A stretch of 64,000 bases of DNA from Mesorhizobium sp. (GCF_004962245.1 NZ_SUHQ01000012.1:62001-126000), one strand, 5' to 3'; positions 17,198-25,711 are shown, counted from the first letter of the stretch. The notes: a model not told the origin generated them from the letters alone. Numbers and translations: made by a program.

Positions 17198-17353
17198 ATG
17201 TCCTATATCCAGAACGCCCAGACTGCCCGCAAAGGCCAGAGGCTGGGTTCCGACCAGACTTGGCGTCCGGCCTATGCAGGCGCCTTTGCCTATCTCGTCT
17301 TTGCCTTTGCCTTCGTGTTCACCGGGGCAGTCGTTCTGGGCCTTATTCCCTGA
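17198..17353 (+). CDS. Single-TM membrane microprotein (51 aa), absent from the ORF track
   Basis: ATG 17198 is preceded by a near-ideal ribosome site (GGAGGTCGAT-ATG). The 51-residue product has a polar N-terminus (MSYIQNAQTARKGQRLGSDQ), then one hydrophobic helix of about 25 residues rich in A, F and V, ending GLIP. No function is recognised. The very good Shine-Dalgarno, an AT-rich promoter-like upstream region and the clean single-TM design argue it is real. It lies 135 bp upstream of, and on the same strand as, the luciferase-like monooxygenase. Confidence 0.65.
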   Translation: MSYIQNAQTARKGQRLGSDQTWRPAYAGAFAYLVFAFAFVFTGAVVLGLIP

Positions 17354-17488
17354 TCATGGGGTCCCGAGCCATCGGGTCCTGGCTTACAGGGATAGCGACC
17401 TGCCGCTTTCAGAATTCCGGAGTTGAATGAACCGAATGCCGGTACGCTTTTGCGCGTCGGTGATCCCAACGTGATGGAGGAGATGGCA

Positions 17489-18433
17489 ATGCCGATCGAG
17501 TTCACGCATGTTCCCGGTAAAACTCAGCCTGCCGATTCAACCGTGCCTTTCTTCTACGATTTCGCGGAAACCGCGACAAAGCTGTCGCTGATCGAGGACA
17601 TCGGTTTCCAGAAGACCGTCGTCGACGATCCGGCCGGGCTGCTAACCAATATGGATATTGCCGCCCGGGCGTTGGATCGCACTTCATCCCTTGAGGTCGT
17701 TCTCACGCATTGGGCAGGTGTGATCGAGCCGATCGTGGCGGCACGGCAATTGGCGGCCCTCGATGCGAGATGCGGCGGGCGGCTGTCGCTCAGGATGCTC
17801 AGCGAGCCGCTGAGCGACGACGATGCCGAAACACGTCCGGTCGGCCAGACGGTCGTCTGGCAGCGGATAGACGAATATCTGGTGCTGCTGAAGCGGTTGT
17901 GGTCGAACGACAGGCCGTTCGATCATGAAGGCGCCTTCTACAGCGTCAAAGGCGGCTATGTGCCTCGCAAGGGACCGCATGGCGCCGACATGACCATCCG
18001 CATGGGCGGACAGTCCGGAACGGCGCTCAGGGTCGCCGGACGACATGCCGATGTCTTCGAGCTGACGCCGGGTTCGCTCGACGAGATCCGGCAGTTGATG
18101 GAACGGGTGCGCAGTGCCGCCGCCGAACACGGCCGGGCCGGCAAGCTGCGTTTCGCGCTTCCCGTCCGGGTCCGTTCGGAGGACATCGCTGCCGTCTCCT
18201 GCCAAAAAGCGGTCGAAATCGCCGGGCCGCCGGCGCAGATTGCATTGTCGCTGCTTCCTTATGCGGCTTTGGGAATCCAGGAATTCATGATGGGCGGCAT
18301 CGACCAGCCGCGCGAGATCGCGACGGCGGGCCGCGAAACGATCGCGCTTCTGCACAATACCCTGGCGCGCCGCGAGGCTCCGCAGCCCGGGGCGTTTATG
18401 TCCCGCGTGAGCCGGGAAGCACGCGCCGGCTGA
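17489..18433 (+). CDS. Luciferase-like flavin-dependent monooxygenase (LLM class)
   Basis: About 314 aa from ATG 17489 (MPIEFTHVPG), chosen because GGAGGA lies 7 bases upstream; the track TTG at 17423 is weaker. It is a TIM-barrel bacterial-luciferase-fold protein close to alkanesulfonate monooxygenases (SsuD-like): HWAGVIEPIVAARQLAALD, RIDEYLVLLKRLWSNDRPFDHEG and FYSVKGGYV match the family barrel and the flavin-contact loops. The likely cofactor is FMNH2 supplied by a separate reductase; the substrate is unknown and no reductase gene is adjacent. It converges on the GYD gene with a 7-base gap. Confidence 0.85.
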   Translation: MPIEFTHVPGKTQPADSTVPFFYDFAETATKLSLIEDIGFQKTVVDDPAGLLTNMDIAARALDRTSSLEVVLTHWAGVIEPIVAARQLAALDARCGGRLSLRMLSEPLSDDDAETRPVGQTVVWQRIDEYLVLLKRLWSNDRPFDHEGAFYSVKGGYVPRKGPHGADMTIRMGGQSGTALRVAGRHADVFELTPGSLDEIRQLMERVRSAAAEHGRAGKLRFALPVRVRSEDIAAVSCQKAVEIAGPPAQIALSLLPYAALGIQEFMMGGIDQPREIATAGRETIALLHNTLARREAPQPGAFMSRVSREARAG

Positions 18434-18440
18434 ATGCTGG

Positions 18441-18779
18441 CTATTTCAGGACGCGTTCGACAATCGCGCCGAAGGTCGACGGGTCGAATGCCGGCAGGAT
18501 GAGGGGCTCGACGAAGCCGTCGCGCCGAGCCGTCAGCACATATTGCATCATGGCCTCGTTATCAGGCATTTCGAAGACTTGGACGAAGTCATAGGCGCCG
18601 AGCGTGGCATAGAAGGCGAGAGATCTGCCGCCAAGTGCCGCGACCCGCTCCTCGCTGACTTTCCGGCGATCGGGGCTGCCGGCGAGTTCGGCTAGTCCTT
18701 TGTTCGTCAACCGCATCAGTGAGACGTAAAGCCGGCTGGTCGCAGCCGCGGGAGGTGCGTTGGCAATCTCGTCAGGCAT
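18441..18779 (-). CDS. GYD-domain protein
   Basis: A 112-aa protein of the GYD family: MRLTNKGLAELAGSPDRR, LYATLGAYDF-type core (here FYATLGAYDFVQVFEMP) and LPAFDPSTFGAIV. These small ferredoxin-fold-like proteins have no settled function. The start follows the cysteine hydrolase stop by one base, so it is translationally coupled and the last gene of the LacI-linked operon. Confidence 0.85.
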   Translation of the reverse strand: MPDEIANAPPAAATSRLYVSLMRLTNKGLAELAGSPDRRKVSEERVAALGGRSLAFYATLGAYDFVQVFEMPDNEAMMQYVLTARRDGFVEPLILPAFDPSTFGAIVERVLK

Positions 18780-18780
18780 A

Positions 18781-19455
18781 TCAGTGCACCTTGCCGGAGA
18801 GCTGCGACAGCGCCGCGACGACGGCGGTAGAATCCGTCAGCGCACCGAAGATGCCGTTTTCGACCGTCACCATGTGGAGTGCGGCCTCATGGGCCTTCTG
18901 GTCGCCGCTGGCGCAGGCGTCCGAGATCGTCAGGCACTGGAAATTCCGGTCGCAGGCTTCACGCAACGTCGTGTGGACGCAAACGTCGGTCGTGCATCCC
19001 GAAAACAGCAGATGGGTGATGCCCTGCGCGCGCAGCACATGCTCGAAATCCGTGTAGGTGAAGGCGCCGTTGCAGGTCTTGTCGACGATGATGTCTTGCG
19101 GTGCGACGTCGATCTCCGGAACGATCTGGAAGCCGGGGCTCGAACGCAGCAGGATTTCGGTTCCTTCCAGGCCGGCCCGCTTGCGGCGCCACTTCTCGTA
19201 AGGCGTCATGTCGGCCATATCGGCCCGATAGCCTTGCCGTGTGTGGATAATGGTGAGCCCGGCGGCACGCGCGGCCGCGATCAGGCGGTTGACCGTCGGC
19301 AGGATGGCTCGCAATGGGCTCGGATCGTATCCCTGCTTGGCGAAATAGCCAGATGTCGACAGGAAATCCTCCTGCAGATCGATGACAACCAGCGCGGTGT
19401 TTTCGGCAACCAGCCTGCCGTCATAGGGAAAATCAAAAGGTGTGGCCTTGATCAT
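18781..19455 (-). CDS. Isochorismatase-fold cysteine hydrolase (biuret/carbamoyl-amide hydrolase-like)
   Basis: A 224-aa hydrolase from ATG 19455 (the track extends too far). The Asp-Lys-Cys triad is visible: Asp in ALVVIDLQEDF, Lys in IIVDKTCNGAF and Cys in GCTTDVCVHTT. The family includes biuret hydrolase, N-carbamoylsarcosine amidase and ureidoacrylate amidohydrolase, all of which cleave ureido or carbamoyl C-N bonds. Placed after an amidinohydrolase-fold enzyme and its transporter, it could hydrolyse a carbamoyl product. The exact substrate is not determined. Confidence 0.85.
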   Translation of the reverse strand: MIKATPFDFPYDGRLVAENTALVVIDLQEDFLSTSGYFAKQGYDPSPLRAILPTVNRLIAAARAAGLTIIHTRQGYRADMADMTPYEKWRRKRAGLEGTEILLRSSPGFQIVPEIDVAPQDIIVDKTCNGAFTYTDFEHVLRAQGITHLLFSGCTTDVCVHTTLREACDRNFQCLTISDACASGDQKAHEAALHMVTVENGIFGALTDSTAVVAALSQLSGKVH

Positions 19456-19489
19456 TTTTCTCTCTTCCCTCGAGATATGTTTCGCCGGC

Positions 19490-20569
19490 TCAAGACCCTG
19501 ACGCTTCGCCAGGGAGGACGCCAATGGCGGAGGGATGTATCCGGCAATCGACAACCTGTCCGGGCGCAGCGGCGACGGCTGCTTCCGAACGCAGCGTCGC
19601 AACCATCTCTTCGCCATCCACCGTCTTCAGCAGGATACGTTCAACCGCGCCGACAAAGGAATTCTCGACGACCGTCGCCCGAAAGCCGATCTCATCGCCC
19701 GTCGCCTGTCCGATGCGGATGTCCTCGGGGCGCACCCAGACAGTGAGCGTGTCGCCGGGCCGCTCGCGGTGGCCTCTCAGGGGCGCAAAGCCGAAGCGCG
19801 TGCCGAATGCCTCGACCATCGTCTCGTCATCGTCGGCGCGGTGGCCCGACAGGAAATTGTTCTCGCCGAGAAAGCCGGCGACGAAGCGCGTCGACGGTTT
19901 CTTGTACAGGTCCCGTGGCGGTCCGACTTCAACGATGCGGCCATGGTTGAACACGGCGATGCGATCGGACATCGCGATCGCCTCCTCCTGGTCGTGGGTG
20001 ACATAGACGAAGGTCACCCCGGTCTCGCGATGCAGCCGCTTCAACTCCTTCTGCATCGTTTCCCGCAGCATGCGGTCGAGCGCCGAGAGCGGCTCGTCGA
20101 GCAGCAGGATGCGCGGCCCGAAGGCCAGGGCGCGGGCGATGGCGACACGCTGCTGCTGGCCGCCGGACAGTTCGCGCGGCTTGCGCTCGGCCAGATTGTC
20201 GAGGCCGACCAGCGACAGCATCTCGGTCACCCGTGCCGCGATCTTCGCCTTCTCCCATTTGCGGACCCTGAGCGAGAAGGCGATGTTGTTGGCGACGGTG
20301 AGATGCGGGAACAGCGCATAACCCTGGAAGACGAAGCCGAAATTGCGGTCCTCCGGATCGACATGGGTGATGTTCTTGCCGTCGAGGCGGATCGTCCCCT
20401 TGCTCGGCGTGGTGAAGCCGGCCAGCGACATCAGAAGCGTCGTCTTGCCGGACCCGGAAGGCCCGAGCAAGGTGACGAATTCTCCTGCCTCGACCGAGAG
20501 ATTGATCCCGGCCAAGGCCGTGACCTTGTCATAGGTCTTTGCCAGATCCTCGATGACCAGCAATGCCAT
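19490..20569 (-). CDS. Polyamine-type ABC transporter ATPase (PotA-like)
   Basis: A 359-aa ATPase with Walker [11 protein letters not shown]-loop [12 protein letters not shown], signature [15 protein letters not shown], Walker [13 protein letters not shown] and switch [15 protein letters not shown]. The C-terminal 110 residues form the TOBE regulatory domain ([10 protein letters not shown]). This is the CUT1/PotA class that serves spermidine/putrescine-like importers. It pairs with the two permeases and binding protein upstream. Its ATG is reached through an unusual tandem TGACATG repeat after the deiminase stop, so its translation probably depends on reinitiation. Confidence 0.9.
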   Translation of the reverse strand: MALLVIEDLAKTYDKVTALAGINLSVEAGEFVTLLGPSGSGKTTLLMSLAGFTTPSKGTIRLDGKNITHVDPEDRNFGFVFQGYALFPHLTVANNIAFSLRVRKWEKAKIAARVTEMLSLVGLDNLAERKPRELSGGQQQRVAIARALAFGPRILLLDEPLSALDRMLRETMQKELKRLHRETGVTFVYVTHDQEEAIAMSDRIAVFNHGRIVEVGPPRDLYKKPSTRFVAGFLGENNFLSGHRADDDETMVEAFGTRFGFAPLRGHRERPGDTLTVWVRPEDIRIGQATGDEIGFRATVVENSFVGAVERILLKTVDGEEMVATLRSEAAVAAAPGQVVDCRIHPSAIGVLPGEASGS

Positions 20570-20606
20570 GTCAGTTCGGGGCCATGTCAGTTCGGGACCA
20601 TGTCAG
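20566..20606 (-). repeat. Tandem 16 bp repeat forming two 4-codon stop/restart ORFs
   Basis: Read leftward, the sequence is TGAC-ATGGTCCCGAACTGAC-ATGGCCCCGAACTGAC-ATGGCATTG. The deiminase TGA is followed by C and an ATG opening M-V-P-N-stop, then C and ATG opening M-A-P-N-stop, then C and the ATG of the ATPase gene. The two 16-base units differ by one base. No Shine-Dalgarno sequence separates them. Confidence 0.85.
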
Positions 20607-21610
20607 ACCGGGTCTCTGATCAGCGGCGCCGTCGAGCAATGCAGCCCGCCGCCGCCAAGCTCGACTGTCTCGTAATTGCAGGTCAGCACGGTGATCCCCG
20701 CGGCGTCGAGCCTGTCAGCCAAGCGCTTCGATCGGCTGCCATGCATGATCACGCGACCGGGCGCGACGGCCAGGCAGTTGAGCGACATGGCGCTGTCCTC
20801 GGGGGGCAGTTCGATCATCTTGATGCCGCGCTTCTCCAGATATTCGATGAACGGGTATGGCAGTTCGTTGACATTGACGATCGCCGTCTCGACGTCGACC
20901 ATGATGAAGCTGCCGTCGATGTGAATACGGTATCCCGGCATCGGTACCTTGATCAGCGTCACGCCGAGGCCGGCGAGAATGCTCTCGACCTGCCGCACGC
21001 CTTCCGGGTTGCAGGCGATCGAGACCGTGCAGACGGCGGTCTTGGAATCGATGAAGGCAAAGCCGCCGCCTTCGAAGACGGCCGAGCCGTGGATGGTGCC
21101 GAGGATCGGGCATCCGGCCTTGGCCAGCGCCCGGGTCACCGGCAGTTCCTCGCCACGGCGCACCCGCCGCGCCAGGCGTGTGACGATGGCGCCGCCCGGA
21201 ATGCCGATGACGCTGTCGCGCGTGTAGATCTGCTTCATCGCGCCGGGGGCTGCCTTGTCGACGAGGATGACATCGACGCCTTCCGAACGCAGCAAATTGG
21301 TGAACTCGTCATGGGCGCGCTGCATAGCGGGCAGGTCGGGCATGGTGCGGCCCATCCAGTACCAGCCCTTCTCAGGATCGCCGAAACCGCCAATCTCGGG
21401 CATCGGCTTGTTCTCGACGACGGAAAGCTCGTCTCCGGGTCGATGCATCAGCACGGCGCGCAGCTTGCCGACATCGTTCGAGCAGCCCCAATGACGGCCC
21501 CACACCGGGATCTGTTCCTCAGCCGTGTCGAAGCCCGGTTCCGGAACGGAGCCGAAGATGCTGAAGAACTTATTCTCGCGGTATTCGTTGTCGCTCATCG
21601 CGGTGCTCAT
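20603..21610 (-). CDS. Arginine deiminase / amidinotransferase-fold enzyme
   Basis: A 335-aa pentein-fold enzyme from ATG 21610 (AGGAAAGGAA upstream); the 635-aa track version reads out of frame through the permease gene. Pentein landmarks: MPDLPAMQRAHDEF, YTRDSVIGIPGGAI (Asp), GSAVFEGGGFAFID, HIDGSFIMVD (catalytic His) and the C-terminal GGGGLHCSTAPLIRD with the nucleophilic Cys. The family hydrolyses or transfers guanidino groups (arginine, agmatine, methylarginines, glycocyamine). It sits inside an ABC importer operon, followed by a carbamoyl-type hydrolase, suggesting deimination of an imported guanidino compound to a ureido product. Confidence 0.88.
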   Translation of the reverse strand: MSTAMSDNEYRENKFFSIFGSVPEPGFDTAEEQIPVWGRHWGCSNDVGKLRAVLMHRPGDELSVVENKPMPEIGGFGDPEKGWYWMGRTMPDLPAMQRAHDEFTNLLRSEGVDVILVDKAAPGAMKQIYTRDSVIGIPGGAIVTRLARRVRRGEELPVTRALAKAGCPILGTIHGSAVFEGGGFAFIDSKTAVCTVSIACNPEGVRQVESILAGLGVTLIKVPMPGYRIHIDGSFIMVDVETAIVNVNELPYPFIEYLEKRGIKMIELPPEDSAMSLNCLAVAPGRVIMHGSRSKRLADRLDAAGITVLTCNYETVELGGGGLHCSTAPLIRDPV

Positions 21611-21651
21611 GGATATTCCTTTCCTTTTCGATTGGTTCCGAGGTGTTTGCG

Positions 21652-22455
21652 TTAGAACTTCTGTTGCCGTTGCCTGCGTTCGACCAGCGCGCGTGCAACC
21701 AGCGCTAGCACGGTGACGACGAGCAGGACGGTGGCGATCGCCGCCAACGCCGGATCGACGGCATCCTGGATGCTTGTCCAGATGCGGCGCGGCAGCGTGA
21801 CGACGGCGCGTCCGGTGATGAAAAGCGTCACGGTGATCTCGTCCCAGGACGCGACGAAGGCGAGCAGCGCGCCGGCGGCAACGCCCGGAACGATGTTCGG
21901 CAGGATCACCTTGCCGAACACCGTCATCGGTCTGGCACCGAGGCTTCTGGCCGCCTGCACCAGCCTCTGGTCGAGATTGGACAGTGATGCGCCGATCGCC
22001 AGCACGGTCAGCGGCAAGGCCAGCACGACATGCACCAGGACGACGCCGGTATAGCTGTCGAGCAGCGACAGGCGTGCCCACAGCTTGACCATGCCGACGG
22101 CGTAGATGATCGGCGGCACGATCATCGGCGACAACAGGAGTATGCGCATGAAGGACGGCCACCAGCCGCCCGCCGCCCAGGCGCCGACGGCGAAGGTGAC
22201 GCCAAGCGCCGTCGCGATCACTGCGCAGGCCAGCGCGATGCCGGCGCTGGTCAGCATGCTTGGCAGCCAGCCCTTGCCCCAGTCGGCAAGTGCTGCGAAA
22301 TGCTCCGTCGACATGCCGTCCTGCGGCAGCGACAGGTAATCGCGGTCGGTGAGCGCGACCGGGATCACCACCAGGATCGGAACGAACAGGAAGCCGAGCA
22401 GGCACCAGGCCAAAAGGCGCGGCAGGCCGACCTCGATGATGCGCCGCGGCCTCAT
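21652..22455 (-). CDS. Polyamine-type ABC permease (PotC-like)
   Basis: A 267-aa permease with six TM segments. The ATPase-contact EAA-like loop is QRLVQAARSLGARPMTVFGKVILPNIVPG. GALLAFVASWDEITVTLFITG is the family motif following the loop. It overlaps the first permease gene by 4 bases (ATGA). Together with that permease it forms the heterodimeric channel for the binding protein at 23351. Confidence 0.9.
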   Translation of the reverse strand: MRPRRIIEVGLPRLLAWCLLGFLFVPILVVIPVALTDRDYLSLPQDGMSTEHFAALADWGKGWLPSMLTSAGIALACAVIATALGVTFAVGAWAAGGWWPSFMRILLLSPMIVPPIIYAVGMVKLWARLSLLDSYTGVVLVHVVLALPLTVLAIGASLSNLDQRLVQAARSLGARPMTVFGKVILPNIVPGVAAGALLAFVASWDEITVTLFITGRAVVTLPRRIWTSIQDAVDPALAAIATVLLVVTVLALVARALVERRQRQQKF

Positions 22456-23294
22456 TGTTGCGGCCTCGCGACGAAAGCGGCGCGCAGCGCCGGGCTGCGC
22501 ATGGCGGCAAAGACGATGATGCCGACCACCAGCAGCAGCATGGTCGACAGCGATGTCGCCAGGTCCCAGCGCGAGGTGCTCGAAATCTGCACCGAGATGT
22601 ATTCGGCGATCATCAGGGTCTTGCCGGCGCCGAGCAAAGCCGGCGTGACCAGGAAGCCGAGCGAGAAGACGAAGACGAACAAGGTCGCCAGCGCGATGCC
22701 AGGCAGGCTGAGCGGCAGCCAGATGCGCCAGAAGATCGTGGCCGGGCGTGCACCCAGCGAGCGCGCCGCCTGCATGATGCGCCGGTCGATGTCGGACAAA
22801 TTGGCGTAGAGCAGCAGGATGGCGAACGGCATCATGTAATGGACCATGCCGATGGTGACGCCGAAGAGATTGTAGACCAGGTCCAGCGGGGTCGAGATGA
22901 TGCCCAAATCCATCAAGGTGCTGTTGAGGACGCCGCGCCGGCGCAGGATGGTGATCCAGGAAAACGCCCTGACCAGCACCGATATCCAGAACGGCATCAG
23001 CACCAGGAACAGCGAGATGCGGCGCCAGCCGGCCGACATATGGATGATGGCGAATGCCACGATGTAACTCGCCAGCACGGTGAGCACCGTCGTCATCACA
23101 GACACTTTGAGCGTCGTCATGACGACACGCCCGACCGCCGCGTTGGCGAACAGGCTCTGGTAGTTGGCCAGACCAAGCTTCGGCTCGGTCAGGCTCAATG
23201 CCAGGACCTGCAGGATCGGTGCCGCATACAGCCCGATCGCCACCAGGCTGGCGGGGACAGTCAGCAGCAGGGCTGTTGTCTTGAAATTTCGCAT
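22452..23294 (-). CDS. Polyamine-type ABC permease (PotB-like)
   Basis: A 280-aa permease from ATG 23294; the track ORF reads on, out of frame, across the binding-protein gene. The EAA loop is RRIMQAARSLGARPATIFWRIWLPLSLPG, and FVFVFSLGFLVTPALLG follows. It is the membrane partner of the PotC-like gene. A hairpin separates it from the upstream binding-protein gene, a usual way to keep binding protein in excess over permeases. Confidence 0.9.
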   Translation of the reverse strand: MRNFKTTALLLTVPASLVAIGLYAAPILQVLALSLTEPKLGLANYQSLFANAAVGRVVMTTLKVSVMTTVLTVLASYIVAFAIIHMSAGWRRISLFLVLMPFWISVLVRAFSWITILRRRGVLNSTLMDLGIISTPLDLVYNLFGVTIGMVHYMMPFAILLLYANLSDIDRRIMQAARSLGARPATIFWRIWLPLSLPGIALATLFVFVFSLGFLVTPALLGAGKTLMIAEYISVQISSTSRWDLATSLSTMLLLVVGIIVFAAMRSPALRAAFVARPQQ

Positions 23295-23301
23295 CGGATA
23301 T

Positions 23302-23331
23302 GGGCTGCCGCCGCTTTGCCGAAGGCAGCCC
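23302..23331 (-). terminator. Intergenic hairpin between binding-protein and permease genes
   Basis: GGGCTGCC and GGCAGCCC form a perfect 8 bp inverted repeat with 14-base loop, 20 bases after the binding-protein stop and 8 before the permease start. Such hairpins act as partial terminators or as 3' stabilisers of the binding-protein mRNA. No T-run follows, so read-through into the permeases is expected. Confidence 0.5.
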
Positions 23332-23350
23332 TTCCCTGTTGGTTTGTCTG

Positions 23351-24463
23351 TCAGCTCGAGATGAAATCCAGATACTTGTTCTGGAGCTCTGTTTCGTGTT
23401 CCGCGTAGTAGGCGGGATTGAGCATGATCTGCGAGGTCGCGTTCTCCTTCGTCGTCGGGTTCACGGCGGCGTCTTCCGGCGTCATCAAGGCCAGGGTCTT
23501 GGGGTTGGAAGGCCCATTGCCCATGATCTGCAGCAGCACGAGCTGGCCGGCCGGATCGAGCGTCGAGTTGATGAATTCGAACACTTTCTTGCCGGCGGGA
23601 TTGCCCTTGGGAACCGACCAGGCGCTGGCCGAAAGGATGTTCTGCTCCCAGATCCACTTGAACTTGTCGGGCGTCTCTTTGTTGAGGAGGTTGGCGCGGG
23701 TGTGCCAGATGTTGCCCATGACGACTTCGCCTTCGCGGAACAATTGCTGGGTCTGCGCGCCGCCTTCCCAGAAGATGATGTCGGCCAGCATTGGCTTGAG
23801 CTTCTTGAACGCCCGGTCGACATCGAGCGGGTAGAGATCGGCGGGCGCAACGCCGTCCGCCATGAGGACGAATTCGAGCTGGCCCTGGATCCATTTGCAC
23901 ATGGTGCGCTTGCCCGGGAATTTCGCAGTGTCGAAGAAGTCGGCCCAGCCTGTCGGCGCGACCCCTTTGGTGGCGTCGGCGTCGTAGGCGAGCACGTTCG
24001 AATAGACATAGTTCGAGACGCCGAATTCGCCGGCGAAATTCTCCGGCACCTGCGATTTGTCGACGATCGAGTAGTCGATCTTCTCGACCAGATTGCCCTT
24101 GCCCAGCGTCAGCGAGTCGATCATGCCACCGTCGGTGGCGTCCCAGATGACCTTGCCGGATTCGACCATGGCGCGGATGGTGCCGACCGCCGGGCCGGCC
24201 CCGTCGATCACCACCTTCATGCCGCTCTTCTTGGTGAAGGGGTCGCCATAGGCCTTGGCGAAGGCGTCTGTTGCAGCACCGCCCCAATTGCAGACGACGA
24301 TTTCGGACGCATCGGCCGAAGCAATGCCCGGCTTGAAGGCGGCCGCCAGTCCGAGGCCGCCCAAGGCAACGAGGAAAGAGCGGCGATCGATTTCACCGCG
24401 ACTGAACTTCTCCAACGCGATCTGCGCCGCGTCCTGTGCGAAATGCGAGATTGTCATTTTCAT
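23351..24463 (-). CDS. Polyamine-type ABC substrate-binding protein (PotD-like)
   Basis: A 370-aa periplasmic binding protein. A Tat-like signal lies at the N-terminus (DRRSFLVALGGLGLAAAF), cut after about residue 48. The start of the mature fold is EIVVCNWGGAATDAFAKAYGDPF; further family stretches are VVIDGAGPAVGTIRAMVESGKVIWDATDG and GEVVMGNIWHTRANLL. Transported ligands in this class are polyamines, opines, guanidino or quaternary compounds. It heads the operon, downstream of candidate LacI operators. Confidence 0.9.
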   Translation of the reverse strand: MKMTISHFAQDAAQIALEKFSRGEIDRRSFLVALGGLGLAAAFKPGIASADASEIVVCNWGGAATDAFAKAYGDPFTKKSGMKVVIDGAGPAVGTIRAMVESGKVIWDATDGGMIDSLTLGKGNLVEKIDYSIVDKSQVPENFAGEFGVSNYVYSNVLAYDADATKGVAPTGWADFFDTAKFPGKRTMCKWIQGQLEFVLMADGVAPADLYPLDVDRAFKKLKPMLADIIFWEGGAQTQQLFREGEVVMGNIWHTRANLLNKETPDKFKWIWEQNILSASAWSVPKGNPAGKKVFEFINSTLDPAGQLVLLQIMGNGPSNPKTLALMTPEDAAVNPTTKENATSQIMLNPAYYAEHETELQNKYLDFISS

Positions 24464-24544
24464 GCTCCCATTGTTGATGTCGATGGCAGGCTTTTGCGGA
24501 GTTGATCCGTCTTTAACTTATTGTTTTAACTGCGGTTTCTTTCC

Positions 24545-24557
24545 GGAACCGGTTTCC
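24545..24557. promoter_or_regulatory. Candidate LacI-family operator before the transporter operon
   Basis: GGAACCGGTTTCC has an AACCGGTT palindromic core with the central CG typical of LacI-family operators, about 80 bases before the binding-protein start. A weaker AACTGCGGTT lies just beside it. The same AACCGGTTT core recurs in the promoter region of the lacI gene (25727-25736). Confidence 0.55.
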
Positions 24558-24582
24558 CCCTTTTTGGGTCATGGTCTAGAAT

Positions 24583-25653
24583 TCAGCTCTTATCGGCGTG
24601 GTTGTCGGATGAGGCGTTTCCAGCCGGTTCCCATTGTCTTATGCGCGGCGCGGCCACCGAGTGACGCACGACAAGCTTGACCGTGACCGGCTCTGCGTCC
24701 GGAATCTCGGCGCCGTTGATGTGGTCGATCAGCAAGCCGACCGCCCGGCGCCCGAATTCCTCTGCGGATTGGTGGATGGCCGTCAGCGGCGGATCGAGAA
24801 GATCGACATTGCGGATGTCGTCAAAACCGACCAGCGACAGATCGGCCGGCACTTTGATGCCGAGCTTGCGGCATCCTTGCAAAATCCCCAGCGCCAGCAT
24901 GTCGGCGGAGGCGAAGATGGCGGTCGGCGGATTGTCGAGGGCGGCAAACTGCAGAATGGCACGCAGGCCTGAATGTTCGTCATAATCGCCGAAGAAGACG
25001 TGGTCGGGGTTCACCCTCAGACCGCTATGTCCAAGACTGTCCTTGAAAGCCCCGAACCGTTCCTTGCTGCTGAGCAGCGCCGGCGGGCCGCCGACAAAGG
25101 CGATCGCCTCGTGCCCGTGCGCCAGAAGATGGTCGGTGGCAAGCTGGGCGCCGAGACGATTGTCGGCAAACAGGCGCGGCGCGATGGCGCCCGGAACGTC
25201 CTCGTCGACCAGGACGACATTGCTGCAGGCATTGATCTTTTCGACCAGCGCACCATCGTCCGGATGGTTGGTCATCAGCAGAATGCCGTCCACTTGCGCG
25301 TCGTCGATGCGCGACAGGAAGGCCAGTTCCTTGGCCGCGATGTTGCGGCTGTTGAACATCACCAGGCTGTAGCCGAGACGGCTTGCTTCCTCTTCCGCCG
25401 CGCTCGCGATGGCGGCGAAAAACGGATAGGAGATGTCGGAGACGATCAGGCCGATGGTTTCGCTGCTGCCTTTGCTCAGGCGCCGCGCAATGGCGTTGGG
25501 GCGGTACTCCAGCTTCGCCACGGCCGCCCTGATGCGCTCGCTGGTTTCGGCGGGCAGCTTGATGCGGCCGTTCAGGTGACGTGACACGGTGGTGACCGAC
25601 ACGCCGGCCGCGTGCGCCACATTCCTGATCGTCGATGCCGTAGGCTTCTTCAT
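24583..25653 (-). CDS. LacI-family transcriptional regulator
   Basis: About 356 aa from ATG 25653 (MKKPTASTIRNVA); an in-frame ATG at 25686 is the track start, and neither has a strong ribosome site. The N-terminal LacI helix-turn-helix is clear: TIRNVAHAAGVSVTTVSRHLNG, then the hinge region YRPNAIARRLSKGSSETIGL. The effector domain is periplasmic-binding-protein-like, with SLVGFDDIRNVDLLDPPLTAIHQ near the end. It lies just upstream of, and on the same strand as, the transporter-deiminase operon and most likely represses it. Confidence 0.9.
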   Translation of the reverse strand: MKKPTASTIRNVAHAAGVSVTTVSRHLNGRIKLPAETSERIRAAVAKLEYRPNAIARRLSKGSSETIGLIVSDISYPFFAAIASAAEEEASRLGYSLVMFNSRNIAAKELAFLSRIDDAQVDGILLMTNHPDDGALVEKINACSNVVLVDEDVPGAIAPRLFADNRLGAQLATDHLLAHGHEAIAFVGGPPALLSSKERFGAFKDSLGHSGLRVNPDHVFFGDYDEHSGLRAILQFAALDNPPTAIFASADMLALGILQGCRKLGIKVPADLSLVGFDDIRNVDLLDPPLTAIHQSAEEFGRRAVGLLIDHINGAEIPDAEPVTVKLVVRHSVAAPRIRQWEPAGNASSDNHADKS

Positions 25654-25711
25654 AAGGCGGCTTGGCCAGCGTTCCCTGCTGGTCATGATATCAGCACACG
25701 AAATGCGGCTT

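Noticed and set aside
19535-21655. 706-codon plus-strand ORF
   Set aside because: Runs antisense through two well-supported genes (PotA-like ATPase and deiminase).
20603-22510. 635-codon version of the deiminase gene
   Set aside because: The N-terminal 300 codons are a shadow frame of the permease gene; ATG 21610 with AGGAAAGGAA is the proper start.
22452-24287. 611-codon version of the PotB-like permease gene
   Set aside because: The first 331 codons are out of frame with the binding-protein gene; family similarity begins at ATG 23294.
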